A stretch of DNA of 64,000 nucleotides from Flavobacterium panacis (GCF_024649945.1 NZ_JANKMS010000005.1:310001-374000), one strand, 5' to 3'; shown: positions 25,654-33,833, numbered from the stretch's first letter. Translations and numbers: made by a program. Notes: generated from the sequence alone by a model not told the origin.

Positions 25654-27042
25654 TTATTTGCTTAATTCCACAAAATACTTATAAAACAACGGAATAGTCT
25701 CAATACCTTTCAAGTAATTAAAGATTCCGAAATGCTCGTTTGGAGAGTGAATCGCATCACTATCTAATCCGAATCCCATTAAGATGGTTTTGCTTTTTAA
25801 TTCTTTTTCGAACAAAGCAACAATCGGAATACTTCCTCCTGAACGAACAGGAATTGCAGGAACTCCAAAAGTTTGTGTATACGCTTTGTTAGCAGCCTGA
25901 TAGCCGATGCTGTCAATTGGCGTTACATAACCTTGTCCACCGTGGTGAGGCGTTACTTTTACTGTAACTCCAGCTGGTGCAATGCTTGTAAAGTGTTTGG
26001 TAAAAAGTTCTGTAATCTCTTCCCAATCCTGATTTGGAACCAAACGCATCGAGATTTTAGCGAAAGCTTTACTCGCAATAACCGTTTTAGCACCTTCTCC
26101 TGTGTAACCACCCCAGATTCCGTTTACGTCTAATGTCGGACGGATTGAGTTTCTTTCGTTCGTTACATAACCTTTTTCACCGTAAACATCTTCTATGTTT
26201 AAAGCGTTTTTATATTTTTCTAAGCTAAAAGGCGCTTTTGCCATTTCGGCTCTTTCTTCTGCAGATAATTCCTGAACTTTATCGTAGAATCCTGGAATCG
26301 TAATATGATTGTTTTCGTCGTGAAGAGAAGCAATCATTTTTGCCAAAACATTAATTGGATTCGCTACAGCTCCACCGTATAAACCTGAATGCAAATCGCG
26401 GTTCGGACCTGTAACTTCAACCTCGACATAACTCAAACCTCTTAAACCAGTCGTAATTGATGGTTGTTGATTCGAAATCATTCCAGTATCTGAAATAAGG
26501 ATTACATCGTTTTTCAGTTTTTCTTGATTGCGTTCTACGAACCAAGCCAAACTTGCAGAACCTACTTCTTCTTCTCCTTCGATCATGAATTTTACGTTAC
26601 AAGGCAACGTATTGCTTTGTACCATTAATTCAAGCGCTTTTACGTGCATGTACATCTGACCTTTGTCGTCACACGCTCCACGGGCAAAAATCGCTCCTTC
26701 TGGGTGAATATCTGTAGTTTTGATTACTGGTTCAAATGGTGGTGAAGTCCATAATTCTAAAGGATCTGGCGGTTGTACATCGTAGTGTCCGTAAACTAAA
26801 ACCGTTGGAAGATTTGGATCTATTATTTTTTCTCCGTAGATAATTGGGTAACCTGGAGTGTCGCAAGTTTCGACATAATCACATCCTGCTTTTGATAAAC
26901 TTTCTTTTACAGCCTCTGCTGTGTCAATAACATCTTGGGAATATGCAGTGTCGGCAGAAACCGACGGAATCTTTAATAATTCGATCAATTCGTTGATAAA
27001 CCGATCTTTATGTTGTTGAACGTAGGACTTAATATTTTCCAT
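25654..27042 (-). CDS. M20 family dipeptidase
   Basis: A zinc-dependent dipeptidase of the M20/M25/M40 family. The metal ligands are visible: His and Asp in VLVYGHYDVQ, Asp in FARGACDDKGQ, Glu-Glu in MIEGEEEVGSASL, and His near the C-terminus in DAIHSPNEHF. The dimerisation domain lies between about residues 200 and 330. The length of 462 is typical of CNDP-like cytosolic dipeptidases; there is no signal peptide. On the minus strand TACATTTG (27072-27065) gives a -7 box 22 bases before the ATG. Confidence 0.93.
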   Translation of the reverse strand: MENIKSYVQQHKDRFINELIELLKIPSVSADTAYSQDVIDTAEAVKESLSKAGCDYVETCDTPGYPIIYGEKIIDPNLPTVLVYGHYDVQPPDPLELWTSPPFEPVIKTTDIHPEGAIFARGACDDKGQMYMHVKALELMVQSNTLPCNVKFMIEGEEEVGSASLAWFVERNQEKLKNDVILISDTGMISNQQPSITTGLRGLSYVEVEVTGPNRDLHSGLYGGAVANPINVLAKMIASLHDENNHITIPGFYDKVQELSAEERAEMAKAPFSLEKYKNALNIEDVYGEKGYVTNERNSIRPTLDVNGIWGGYTGEGAKTVIASKAFAKISMRLVPNQDWEEITELFTKHFTSIAPAGVTVKVTPHHGGQGYVTPIDSIGYQAANKAYTQTFGVPAIPVRSGGSIPIVALFEKELKSKTILMGFGLDSDAIHSPNEHFGIFNYLKGIETIPLFYKYFVELSK

Positions 27043-27109
27043 TTAAATAATTTTTATAGAAAACCAAATGTACAAAAAAGAGAATTAAAAAAATTTTTCA
27101 AAAAATGCT

Positions 27110-27138
27110 TTGATTATTCAAAAGTATGCCTATCTTTG
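27110..27138 (+). promoter_or_regulatory. tRNA-Leu promoter TTG-N18-TATCTTTG
   Basis: TTG (27110-27112), 18-base spacer, TATCTTTG (27131-27138), 14 bases before the mature tRNA 5' end. A clean example of the Bacteroidetes housekeeping promoter. Confidence 0.75.
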
Positions 27139-27152
27139 CACCCACAATTACC

Positions 27153-27237
27153 GCGGATATGGTGAAATTGGTAGACATGCCAGACTTAGGATCTGGTGCC
27201 GCAAGGCGTGTAGGTTCGAGTCCTATTATCCGCACCA
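27153..27237 (+). tRNA. tRNA-Leu (anticodon UAG)
   Basis: Acceptor stem GCGGATA (27153-27159) pairs with TATCCGC (27227-27233), followed by A and an encoded CCA (27235-27237). Anticodon arm CCAGA-CTTAGGA-TCTGG gives anticodon TAG (27187-27189), and the T-loop GTTCGAGTC is intact. A long variable arm (tgccgcaaggcgt) marks it as a class II tRNA, as expected for leucine. Confidence 0.96.
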
Positions 27238-27240
27238 AAA

Positions 27241-27273
27241 AAAGCTTCTGAATATTTTTTCAGAAGCTTTTTT
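27241..27273 (+). terminator. terminator of tRNA-Leu
   Basis: AAAGCTTCTGAA (27241-27252), loop tatttt, TTCAGAAGCTTT (27259-27270), then T-run. It begins four bases after the CCA end. Confidence 0.85.
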
Positions 27274-27421
27274 GTTTTTACCCGTTTTGCCTCAAATTTG
27301 TTTATAAGTATTTTCATACAAGTGTTTATTTCAATTTCTTATTTTTACTTTTAAAACTTATTTGAAAGACTATAATTCCCAAAATTAAAAGTAATTCAAA
27401 ACTTAATTTAAAAAATTCAAA

Positions 27422-28216
27422 TTGAAAAATATATTCTCATTTTCACTCCTTATTTGTATTTTATTATTTTCATGTACAAAAAAATCAACAATAGAAAATG
27501 AATTAGATTCTCTGAACCTATTCTCTAAAAATTTCAATTCAGTTGACACTACCTTCTATAAAAATAAAAAAATAAAGAACTTACGTTTTTACAAAAGCAA
27601 AAGCAACTATATTAATGTAAGCTTTTATGAATCTGGGAAAAAACAATCAATTGGAGAAGTGAAAAATAGCCAATGCCATAACGAATATATTGATTGGTAT
27701 GAGAATGGCGAAAGGAAATGGGTTCGCAATTATGATCTCGGAAATCAAATTGGAAAAAATATCGAGTTTAGAGAAAACGGAAAAATTGAAAAACAATTCG
27801 ATAATGACAAAAATGAGTCTACAGATTACTGGGAAAATGGAAACCCTAAATTTAAATTCATAGAAAACGTTCTGCAATATTATTATTACTCTAACGGTAA
27901 TTTAATGGAACAGTACGACAAAGTAAATAGTGAAGAATCTTTTGTAAAATATCTTAGTGAAAACGGAGAAATCATATTTTCTGGATATTACAAAGGAAGG
28001 ATTTTATTTAAGAATAATGAAAAATTCAACGGTACAATAACCTGTTATTTCAATAATGGAAAAATTTCTCATTTTGAAAAAGTCGTCAATGGAATTCCAG
28101 ATGGCAAATTCTATAGCTATTACGGAAATGGGATTCTAAAATTTGAAGGCAAAATTGAAAATAAAAAAATGATTTACTATAAATCATATTCTGATGATGG
28201 AAAGTTAACCGAATAA
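27422..28216 (+). CDS. MORN/YwqK-like repeat lipoprotein
   Basis: A 264-residue protein with lipoprotein signal MKNIFSFSLLICILLFSC (Cys18). The mature part contains about eight degenerate units with NG(K/E)-aromatic turns, for example YENGERKW, FRENGKIEKQ, YWENGNPKF, YFNNGKISHF and YYGNGILKF, the pattern of MORN-like YwqK antitoxin proteins. Start is a TTG at 27422; no ATG precedes the signal in frame. It lies next to a SUKH-like gene, and both families are often immunity or antitoxin proteins of polymorphic toxin systems, but no toxin is visible nearby. Confidence 0.68.
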   Translation: MKNIFSFSLLICILLFSCTKKSTIENELDSLNLFSKNFNSVDTTFYKNKKIKNLRFYKSKSNYINVSFYESGKKQSIGEVKNSQCHNEYIDWYENGERKWVRNYDLGNQIGKNIEFRENGKIEKQFDNDKNESTDYWENGNPKFKFIENVLQYYYYSNGNLMEQYDKVNSEESFVKYLSENGEIIFSGYYKGRILFKNNEKFNGTITCYFNNGKISHFEKVVNGIPDGKFYSYYGNGILKFEGKIENKKMIYYKSYSDDGKLTE

Positions 28217-28222
28217 GGTTTT

Positions 28223-28849
28223 TCACCCATCAATCCTCCTCTTCACAATCTCTAAAACCTCTTCTTTGCTCATAAATGAATTCATGAAATCTTCGAGGTT
28301 TCCTTCGTTGGTTACTTCTCTGAAAAAGACTTCGTGATCGGTACCAAATAAAGTTGGGTTTTCTGGATTGGGGTCAGATAATGTGATGTAGAAATTATCT
28401 GGAAAACTATAGCTTGTTACCAGCAGAATAAAATCTGGTGTTGGATCGTTGGTTACTTTTATGATTTCGGTTAGATCTGTACTTTCATCTGTAAAATCAC
28501 TGTTCCATTCGTCAAAATCGGGTGTTCCTTGTTTGAAAGGTGTAAAAGGACTGACTTCCCAAAACATCTGTCCAAATCCTTCGGTGGTTTGACAGAAATA
28601 TTTTTGAATGATTTTTTCGTATAAAGCTTCTTTATTTTCTTTAAAAAGAGCTTCATTTTCGTTGATGAAATCACCAATTCCGTAAATAGGTTCTTGCTCT
28701 TCAGCAGAAGCCCAAGGAGCGTCTTCCGGTCTTTGGTACAAAACGGTGTCAAAAGTTATAGACTGCAAATCTTCCTGAAGCGAATTGCCTTTTACATTAT
28801 CGATGTTTCCGCCTAGTTTTTTAATCTGTTCTAAAATTTCCTTTTTCAT
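28223..28849 (-). CDS. SMI1/KNR4 (SUKH)-like protein
   Basis: A 208-residue cytoplasmic protein. The C-terminal 70 residues (DFILLVTSYSFPDNFYITLS, then NPTLFGTDHEVFFREV) resemble the SUKH fold, seen in SMI1/KNR4 proteins, many of which are immunity proteins against polymorphic toxins. Conserved Trp and Pro residues (APWASAEEQEPIYGIGDF, GQMFWEVSPFTPF) suggest a compact globular domain. It converges on the MORN lipoprotein gene. Family call is moderate. Confidence 0.5.
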   Translation of the reverse strand: MKKEILEQIKKLGGNIDNVKGNSLQEDLQSITFDTVLYQRPEDAPWASAEEQEPIYGIGDFINENEALFKENKEALYEKIIQKYFCQTTEGFGQMFWEVSPFTPFKQGTPDFDEWNSDFTDESTDLTEIIKVTNDPTPDFILLVTSYSFPDNFYITLSDPNPENPTLFGTDHEVFFREVTNEGNLEDFMNSFMSKEEVLEIVKRRIDG

Positions 28850-28933
28850 TGGGTTGTATTTTAAAGTAATTAAAAATAGGAATTTTCAACATATTAACTC
28901 TAAAATCAGCAAAGTTTTACACAAAAGCTTGAT

Positions 28934-29063
28934 CATCTTGACGAAAGAAGATTACCAACACAACCAACGGGTTTGTACACGTGAAAAAAATTATTAGAAC
29001 AATCTAAACAATTAAAAAATTTTGTCGGTTGTGCTGTTTTGGTTTCTTCTTTCGTCGAAATGA
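28934..29063. repeat. tcgacgaaagaag inverted repeat
   Basis: Left arm tcatcttgacgaaagaagattaccaacacaacc and right arm ggttgtgctgttttggtttcttctttcgtcgaaatga pair with a few mismatches around an AT-rich centre. It is a diverged member of the gtcatttcga...tcgaaatgac family (30668-30772 and 33640-33743). No gene is seen in 28850-29087. Confidence 0.65.
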
Positions 29064-29087
29064 ACTGTTTTTAAAACAATATTTTCC

Positions 29088-29321
29088 TTAATCAATCTCC
29101 AAATAAGGATCGAGAATCTCTGCCAATCTATTGAGCCAATAGAAATTATCATCGATATTTTTACTATCAAATTCTAAGGTTTCGCATTTGCGCATTACAC
29201 ATAACGAAAGCACATAATTGACTTCTCGAATGGTTTTTGCCATGTCTTTTGGAAAAACAACATCAGTAAAAAAATCTCTTAGTCTCGTTTCAACATCTTC
29301 TGAAAAGTTTCCTGTAGCCAT
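29088..29321 (-). CDS. 77-residue protein, paralogue of the one at 60791
   Basis: I do not recognise a named family. The 77-residue product from the ATG at 29321 starts MATGNFSEDVETRLRDFF and ends NFYWLNRLAEILDPYLEID. It is predicted to be helical and acidic, without signal or membrane segments. The protein at 60791-61024 is clearly homologous over its full length (shared FSxxxExRLxxFF, MAKxIRxVNYxLxL, FYWLNxLxEILDPYLE). It diverges from an XRE regulator over a shared operator region. The start follows AAGATTATG, as in the paralogue. Confidence 0.75.
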   Translation of the reverse strand: MATGNFSEDVETRLRDFFTDVVFPKDMAKTIREVNYVLSLCVMRKCETLEFDSKNIDDNFYWLNRLAEILDPYLEID

Positions 29322-29342
29322 AATCTTATTTTTTATTTGCTC

Positions 29343-29378
29343 CAAATATAATAAATTACACCCATACATGGGTGTAAT
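29343..29378 (-). promoter_or_regulatory. palindromic operator ATTACACCCA-N4-TGGGTGTAAT and -7 box
   Basis: A perfect 10-bp dyad with a 4-base centre spans 29355-29378, midway between the divergent small-protein and XRE genes. On the minus strand TATATTTG (29350-29343) is directly downstream of it, so a protein bound to the dyad would cover the -33 region of the small-protein gene. The adjacent XRE protein is the obvious candidate. Confidence 0.65.
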
Positions 29379-29407
29379 TGAAAAATAAATCTTTCCACTT
29401 TTGAAAT

Positions 29408-29638
29408 ATGGATATTTCAGAAGCTACTTTTATTGTAAATCTTGGCATTCACGTTAGACAAATACGAGAAAAGAAAGGTTTGTCACAACAAGATTTAGCC
29501 GATGATTGTGGCATAACACAAAATCAAGTAGGCAGAATAGAAAGAGCTGAAATAAATACTACAATAAAAACTCTTGTAAAAATTGCCAATGCTTTAGATG
29601 TTGAACCTAAAGAATTATTGGATTTTCCTTTGAAATAA
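29408..29638 (+). CDS. XRE-family HTH regulator
   Basis: A 76-residue single-domain Cro/C1-type DNA-binding protein. The helix-turn-helix is clear: IRQIREKKGLSQQDLADDCG, then ITQNQVGRIERAE and TLVKIANALDVEPKELLDF. There is no sensor domain. It diverges from the 77-residue protein gene and is followed one base after its stop by a frameshifted gene, so the unit could once have been a regulated small operon. It most likely binds the dyad at 29355-29378. Confidence 0.9.
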   Translation: MDISEATFIVNLGIHVRQIREKKGLSQQDLADDCGITQNQVGRIERAEINTTIKTLVKIANALDVEPKELLDFPLK

Positions 29639-30060
29639 ATGGGAAAGTTTACCATCAAAAAACTGCCAAAACAATTTCGCTTTTTATTTACTTTAAAAGA
29701 AGTTAAAGAAATTGAAAATTTTACCGAAATAAAATTCAAAAACGTAATGGGAATTTAGTAAACTCCAAAAAGTTTCTAAATGATCAATTTATACAAAGCA
29801 GTATTCACGGTTTGTCTATTCGTGGCACGAAATCAGAATCAGGCTGGGATTTTACTTTTCATCAACATGGATTCAGGGAAGAATTACTTCCCACAATACA
29901 CGAATCAGGATTAAAAACTATTTTGCTTGAAAAAATAAAAGAATATTTGCATCAAGTATCTAATTCAGCTGAAACAGATTGTTATAATAACCCTCAACTT
30001 TGGGCGTATATCATGATAATTAAAAATAAAGCAGAAGTTTCCTGGCGAGAAATTAAATAA
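29639..30060 (+). pseudogene. frameshifted small protein gene
   Basis: From the ATG at 29639 the frame reads MGKFTIKKLPKQFRFLFTLK and stops at a TAG (29756-29758) after 39 residues. The frame one base earlier is open from 29716 and continues as NGNLVNSKKFLNDQFIQSS through to 30060, ending KNKAEVSWREIK. A single missing base (or two extra) near 29740-29757 would join them into one protein of about 140 residues. I do not recognise the family. Only the second part, from a TTG at 29812, is long enough to look like a gene on its own. Confidence 0.55.
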
Positions 30061-30122
30061 GAAAAAATACAGCTAAAGTCGGAAGTATTATTTTTACCTC
30101 AAAAACAAACCATTAATCACCA

Positions 30123-30596
30123 ATGATCAAAACCAAAAAATTTCAACTTACCAAAAAAGAATACTTCTCGTTTATTATTAGAATTTTATTAAAAAGACGC
30201 TGGTGGCTTTATGCTTTTATAATGTTTATTTCTGTCGCAATCCTTTTTAAAGACAACAAAGATTCTTCTGATACTTTTATTATTGCTTTTGGCTTTATCT
30301 ACCCTTTACTCATACTGTTTCAATATTGGCGATTCGCCTATTCAAAAGAAAATAAGATCATATTTAAAGAAAGACAATATGAAATGTACTCGGATAGAAT
30401 TATTTCTTACATGGGAGAAATCTCAGAAGGAACAATTGACAATCAAAATTTTATAAAAGTTTTCGAATTAAAAGACCTTTATCTTTTATATATTTCAAAA
30501 GGTCAATGTTTTTACTTTCCTAAAAGAATTTTTGAATCTCAGGAAGATGAAAATTGGTTTAGAAATGAAGTGTTTTTAAAGATTAAGAAGAAATAA
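30123..30596 (+). CDS. YcxB-like membrane protein
   Basis: A 157-residue protein with an N-terminal cytosolic stretch (about 1-25), two hydrophobic helices (about 28-46 and 52-68) and a soluble C-terminal half that resembles the YcxB C-terminal domain: YEMYSDRIISYMGEISEG, LKDLYLLYISKGQCFYFPKR, then EDENWFRNEV. Function unknown. It is the last gene of the accessory stretch following tRNA-Leu. Confidence 0.7.
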   Translation: MIKTKKFQLTKKEYFSFIIRILLKRRWWLYAFIMFISVAILFKDNKDSSDTFIIAFGFIYPLLILFQYWRFAYSKENKIIFKERQYEMYSDRIISYMGEISEGTIDNQNFIKVFELKDLYLLYISKGQCFYFPKRIFESQEDENWFRNEVFLKIKKK

Positions 30597-30639
30597 TTTT
30601 GGCTAAAGCCATTTCCCAAAAAAACATAAAAAAACCTCC

Positions 30640-30660
30640 AGCTAAAGCAGGAGGCAATTC
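30640..30660. repeat. aacctccagctaaagcaggaggc repeat core
   Basis: A short copy of the core also seen in 20701-20947 and 24030-24262, preceded at 30601 by ggctaaagcc. It abuts the next palindrome. Confidence 0.55.
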
Positions 30661-30667
30661 GTCTAGT

Positions 30668-30772
30668 TTTGTCATTTCGAGGAACGAGAAATCACACGCG
30701 GGATTCGACAAAGATTGGAGAATTCACTTTGTGGAGTTTCTAGTGTGATTTCTCGTTCCTCGAAATGACAAA
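30668..30772. repeat. 105-bp palindromic repeat, copy 1
   Basis: Perfect 30-base arms: the left begins TTTGTCATTTCGAGGAACGA and the right is its reverse complement (30743-30772). The 45-base centre begins gcgggattcgac and ends gtttcta. The copy at 33640-33743 has the same design in opposite orientation. 30597-30909 contains no gene. Confidence 0.8.
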
Positions 30773-30909
30773 CAACAGCTCTTAAACCTCTTTACAATTT
30801 TCAAAACAAAAAAAGCAGAACGACGTATTTTTATTTTAGTCGATATAATTATTTTTACTTTTCATAAATCGTCAATCCAACGAATCTATTTCGTTTTAAA
30901 CTTATTGTT

Positions 30910-31566
30910 ATGTTTCAAAAATCAGCTTTTGCCATTGTTCTTCTTTTGATTTTAAATTCCTGTGCTGTTCAGCAAAAAACTCTAAAAACGGAGGATTGGT
31001 ATGCTTTTACCAAAACGAATCCTGCAAGACAGGAACCGTCAAAAGTTTACGAGTTTACAGACGGAATGATTCGCATGTACGGAGACGACAATGGTTGTTT
31101 GATGACCAAAAAAAGCTATAAAAACTTTGAACTTACTTTGGATTTTAGATGGAATTTGGAAGAAAAATATAAAATGAAAGGCACCAAAAACAGTGGCGTG
31201 ATGTACAACATTCCTCTAGATGCATCTGACAAAATCTGGCCAAAAGGAATTCAGTTTCAAATAAAAGAAAATGTTACGGGCGACTTTATATTTCTAGATC
31301 AAGTAACAGCAAAAGTAAACAGAAAATTGATTGAAGCCGGTGCAAGCGTAGTTTCTCCAAAGTTTTTAGCCAATGAAAACGCACATGGCGAATGGAATTC
31401 TATTGTGATCAGATCTTTCAACGGAAAAATTACGCAGTATCTAAACGGAAAATTGGTAAACGAATGCACAGAAGCTTCTTCTACGGAAGGGAAAATTTCT
31501 TTAAACTATGAGCGTTCGCCAATTGACTTTAGAAACATTTCAATCAAAAGCATTTCTAAAGAATAA
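30910..31566 (+). CDS. DUF1080 (3-keto-disaccharide hydrolase-like) lipoprotein
   Basis: A 218-residue lipoprotein (signal ...LLLILNSC, Cys18). The mature part is a concanavalin-like beta sandwich of the DUF1080 family: YEFTDGMIRMYGDDNGCLMTKK, FELTLDFRWN, NSGVMYNIPL, IQFQIKE, GEWNSIVIRS, ITQYLNGKLVNE. The family includes 3-keto-glycoside hydrolases involved in sugar degradation. It stands alone between repeat regions. Confidence 0.85.
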   Translation: MFQKSAFAIVLLLILNSCAVQQKTLKTEDWYAFTKTNPARQEPSKVYEFTDGMIRMYGDDNGCLMTKKSYKNFELTLDFRWNLEEKYKMKGTKNSGVMYNIPLDASDKIWPKGIQFQIKENVTGDFIFLDQVTAKVNRKLIEAGASVVSPKFLANENAHGEWNSIVIRSFNGKITQYLNGKLVNECTEASSTEGKISLNYERSPIDFRNISIKSISKE

Positions 31567-31792
31567 AATCTACGATACATTAATTGTCTATTGCGCACCA
31601 ACTTTGTGAAGTTTCTTGCGGAGATTCCCCATTTCTGGGAATGAGATACTGAATAATTCAGATTTAAAATAATTCAGAAATTTCTTTAATTATTTTAGGT
31701 TTTAATCTTTAAATATTCTTATTTTTAAAATACCAAAAACCTAATTCTCCTTATTTTATTCATTTTTAAATCTCTAAAACTATTTAGAACAC

Positions 31793-32584
31793 ATGAAAAA
31801 ATACAGATTATTAGTCATTCTTATTGGAATTATTGCGGTTTTTTACTTCGCCAGATCGGTTCGAAGTTTTACCGTTAAACAAGAAACCCGAACGCTAAAA
31901 TCGGAACATTTTGTTGTTTCCTATAGCGGAATTTATAAAAGTGAAGCTGAAAAAGTCAGCAAACACCTGGAAGAGAATTATGCTCAAATAAGAGAAAATC
32001 TAAAAGATGTCGAACATGGTATAACAAAGGTTTTTATCTATGGTTCACGATTTAAGTTCAACGAAGCTACAGGTTTAGAAGAAAATACAAAAGGTACAAG
32101 CCGCGGCCCAAACGAATTTCATTTTATTTATACCAATTGGTTTAATTCTATTTTTCCAGACGATCCGCTCAAAACGGCGCTACATGAATTTACACATTGT
32201 GTTCAGTTAAATATTTTGATCTACAAAGCCAAAGACACTATTATCGCGCAAGACCGACTTACTTTTGACAAGGAATTTGATAAAAAGTTCAAAGCCGAAT
32301 ATCCGCGCTGGCTTTGGGAATCGATCAGTATTTTTGAAGCGAAAGAAGTAAACACCTTAAGCGTAAAATATGCCAAAAGAAAAAATCTGACTTTAGAAGA
32401 ACTCAACCAAAGTAATCAGATTTACAATATTGGTTACACGATAATTGAATATCTGACCCAAAAATGGGGAAAAGATGTTTTACCCAAACTAATCGCTTCT
32501 TTCGGCAGTATCGAAAAAACACTGAATATTTCAACGGAAGAATTTGAGAAAGGCTGGATGGCTTTTTTGGAGGAGAATTATTGA
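31793..32584 (+). CDS. peptidase MA-like metalloprotein
   Basis: A 263-residue protein with an N-terminal membrane anchor or uncleaved signal (about 6-22). The zinc motif HEFTH is at residues 131-135 (TALHEFTHCVQLN), and the pattern WLWESISIFEA downstream supplies the probable third ligand. The C-terminal YTIIEYLTQKWG...FEKGWMAFLEE matches the end of M1/MA-clan peptidase-like domains. Likely an extracytoplasmic peptidase of unknown substrate. 31567-31792 before it holds a fragment of the gtcatttcga repeat family near 31605-31650 but no gene. Confidence 0.72.
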   Translation: MKKYRLLVILIGIIAVFYFARSVRSFTVKQETRTLKSEHFVVSYSGIYKSEAEKVSKHLEENYAQIRENLKDVEHGITKVFIYGSRFKFNEATGLEENTKGTSRGPNEFHFIYTNWFNSIFPDDPLKTALHEFTHCVQLNILIYKAKDTIIAQDRLTFDKEFDKKFKAEYPRWLWESISIFEAKEVNTLSVKYAKRKNLTLEELNQSNQIYNIGYTIIEYLTQKWGKDVLPKLIASFGSIEKTLNISTEEFEKGWMAFLEENY

Positions 32585-32596
32585 ATATTTTTATTT

Positions 32597-32692
32597 CACG
32601 CAGATTTTAAAAGATTTAAGCAGATATACACAGATTATTTATTTTACAAAATCTAAAAAAAATCTGCTGTAATCTGTAAAATCTGCGTGAAA
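32597..32692. repeat. ttcacgcagatt palindrome, copy 1
   Basis: Left arm tttcacgcagattttaaaagattt, right arm ctgtaatctgtaaaatctgcgtgaaa, with cagatt/aatctg units between. Same family as 38054-38205. Confidence 0.65.
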
Positions 32693-32726
32693 AAATCCGC
32701 ATCTGTACAAGAAACTTGGAACTAAA

Positions 32727-32763
32727 AAACCTTTGTCAAAGTTTAAAACTTTGACAAAGGTTT
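32727..32763. terminator. 37-base perfect palindrome, possible terminator
   Basis: AAACCTTTGTCAAAGTTT, a central A, then the exact reverse complement. It lies between convergent genes (peptidase-MA and HAD). No long T-run, but it could stop transcription from either side. Confidence 0.55.
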
Positions 32764-32770
32764 CGTATCA

Positions 32771-32814
32771 ATTGGAATTTGGACTCGAGCGATAGCGAAC
32801 AGGCGAAGCAATTT
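32771..32814. repeat. 44-base exact repeat with CTCGAGCGATAGCGAAC, copy 1
   Basis: Identical to 39835-39878. A 20-base part (10399-10418) occurs after the MmcQ-like gene. The copy overlaps the stop codon of the HAD gene by two bases. Confidence 0.75.
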
Positions 32815-33478
32815 ATTTATTGGAATTTAATATTTCAAGAATCTTATCCACATTCACTTCCCTATAATCATTGATATAAAAATCACATGGCGGCAATTCT
32901 TCTTTAGAATGAGTACTCAAAACACCAACGACTTTCATTCCGGCATTTAATCCTGCTGTAACGCCCGAAAAAGAATCTTCGAAAACCACACAATCAGACG
33001 GAGAAACACCAACTCTTTCTGCCGATTTTAAATATACTTCTGGATTTGGTTTATGAAACGTGACATCTTCGCTTGACATCATCGAATCCATTTTTTGATC
33101 TAATTTCAGGAAATTAGCAATCAAATCCAGATTAGCGCGCGGCGCCGATGTTGCAACAGCTGTTTTGAATCCGCGAGATTTTAGTTCTTCTAAAAACTGC
33201 ATATAATGCGGAATCGTTTCGACCTTGTCTTTGTAAATCTCACGAAACATTCCTTCTTTTTCGTCTTCCAATTTCGTCAATTCTTCACCTTGAATCGGAC
33301 GTTTGAAGAAATGCGTCATGATGTAACTATTGTGTTTTCCGTACATATGTTCTTCAAATTCTTCATTCGTGTACGGAATTTTATATTTATCGAAAAACTT
33401 TTCAAAAGCGACTACATGATGCGGATTGGTGTGGCAAATCACGCCATCCATATCAAAAATTACACATTGCTGGCTCAT
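32813..33478 (-). CDS. HAD-superfamily phosphatase, beta-phosphoglucomutase-like
   Basis: A 221-residue haloacid dehalogenase-like hydrolase. The catalytic motif is FDMDGVICHT (Asp9 nucleophile, Asp11), motif II Thr/Ser is in TAVATSAPR, motif III Lys in FHKPNPEVYLKSAE, and motif IV is VVFEDSFSGVTAGLNAGM. The cap lies between motifs I and II, the subclass I alpha-helical type of beta-phosphoglucomutase and phosphoglycolate phosphatase. ATG at 33478 fits the family start; the longer frame to 33517 would be non-conserved. The substrate is probably a sugar phosphate. Confidence 0.87.
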   Translation of the reverse strand: MSQQCVIFDMDGVICHTNPHHVVAFEKFFDKYKIPYTNEEFEEHMYGKHNSYIMTHFFKRPIQGEELTKLEDEKEGMFREIYKDKVETIPHYMQFLEELKSRGFKTAVATSAPRANLDLIANFLKLDQKMDSMMSSEDVTFHKPNPEVYLKSAERVGVSPSDCVVFEDSFSGVTAGLNAGMKVVGVLSTHSKEELPPCDFYINDYREVNVDKILEILNSNK

Positions 33479-33639
33479 AATTTTATTTGTTTTTAAACGG
33501 GTGCAAGATACGAGCATTTATATTGTTTCTAGCCTTTAAGTACGTTAATAAAGTCTTATTTCTCGCAGGATTTTGTTTAGAATCTCGCAAAGTCGCTAAG
33601 ACGCAAAGTTTTTGTTTTAAGATAATACCAAACGCACAG

Positions 33640-33743
33640 TTTGTCATTTCGACGAAGGAGAAATCACACTAGAAATTCCGCAAAGAGAATCGCCAATCTG
33701 CGTCGAATCCCGCGTGTGATTTCTCCTTCGTCGAAATGACAAA
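33640..33743. repeat. 105-bp palindromic repeat, copy 2 (opposite orientation)
   Basis: Perfect 30-base arms (33640-33669 and 33714-33743), starting TTTGTCATTTCGACGAAGGA. The centre, read in reverse complement, is about 85% like that of copy 1 (gcgggattcgac...tttcta). Flanked by cgcaaagtcgctaagacgc and ctttgcgactttgcgac repeats. 33479-33833 contains no gene. Confidence 0.8.
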
Positions 33744-33833
33744 CATGCGATAAAAAACTTTGCGACTTTGCGACTTTGCGAGACTAATCGACAAAGATTA
33801 GCAAAAACTTGAAACATTAAACTTGAAACAAAA

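Noticed and set aside
27110..27307. 65-codon open frame over tRNA-Leu
   Set aside because: It is a translation of the tRNA gene and its terminator.
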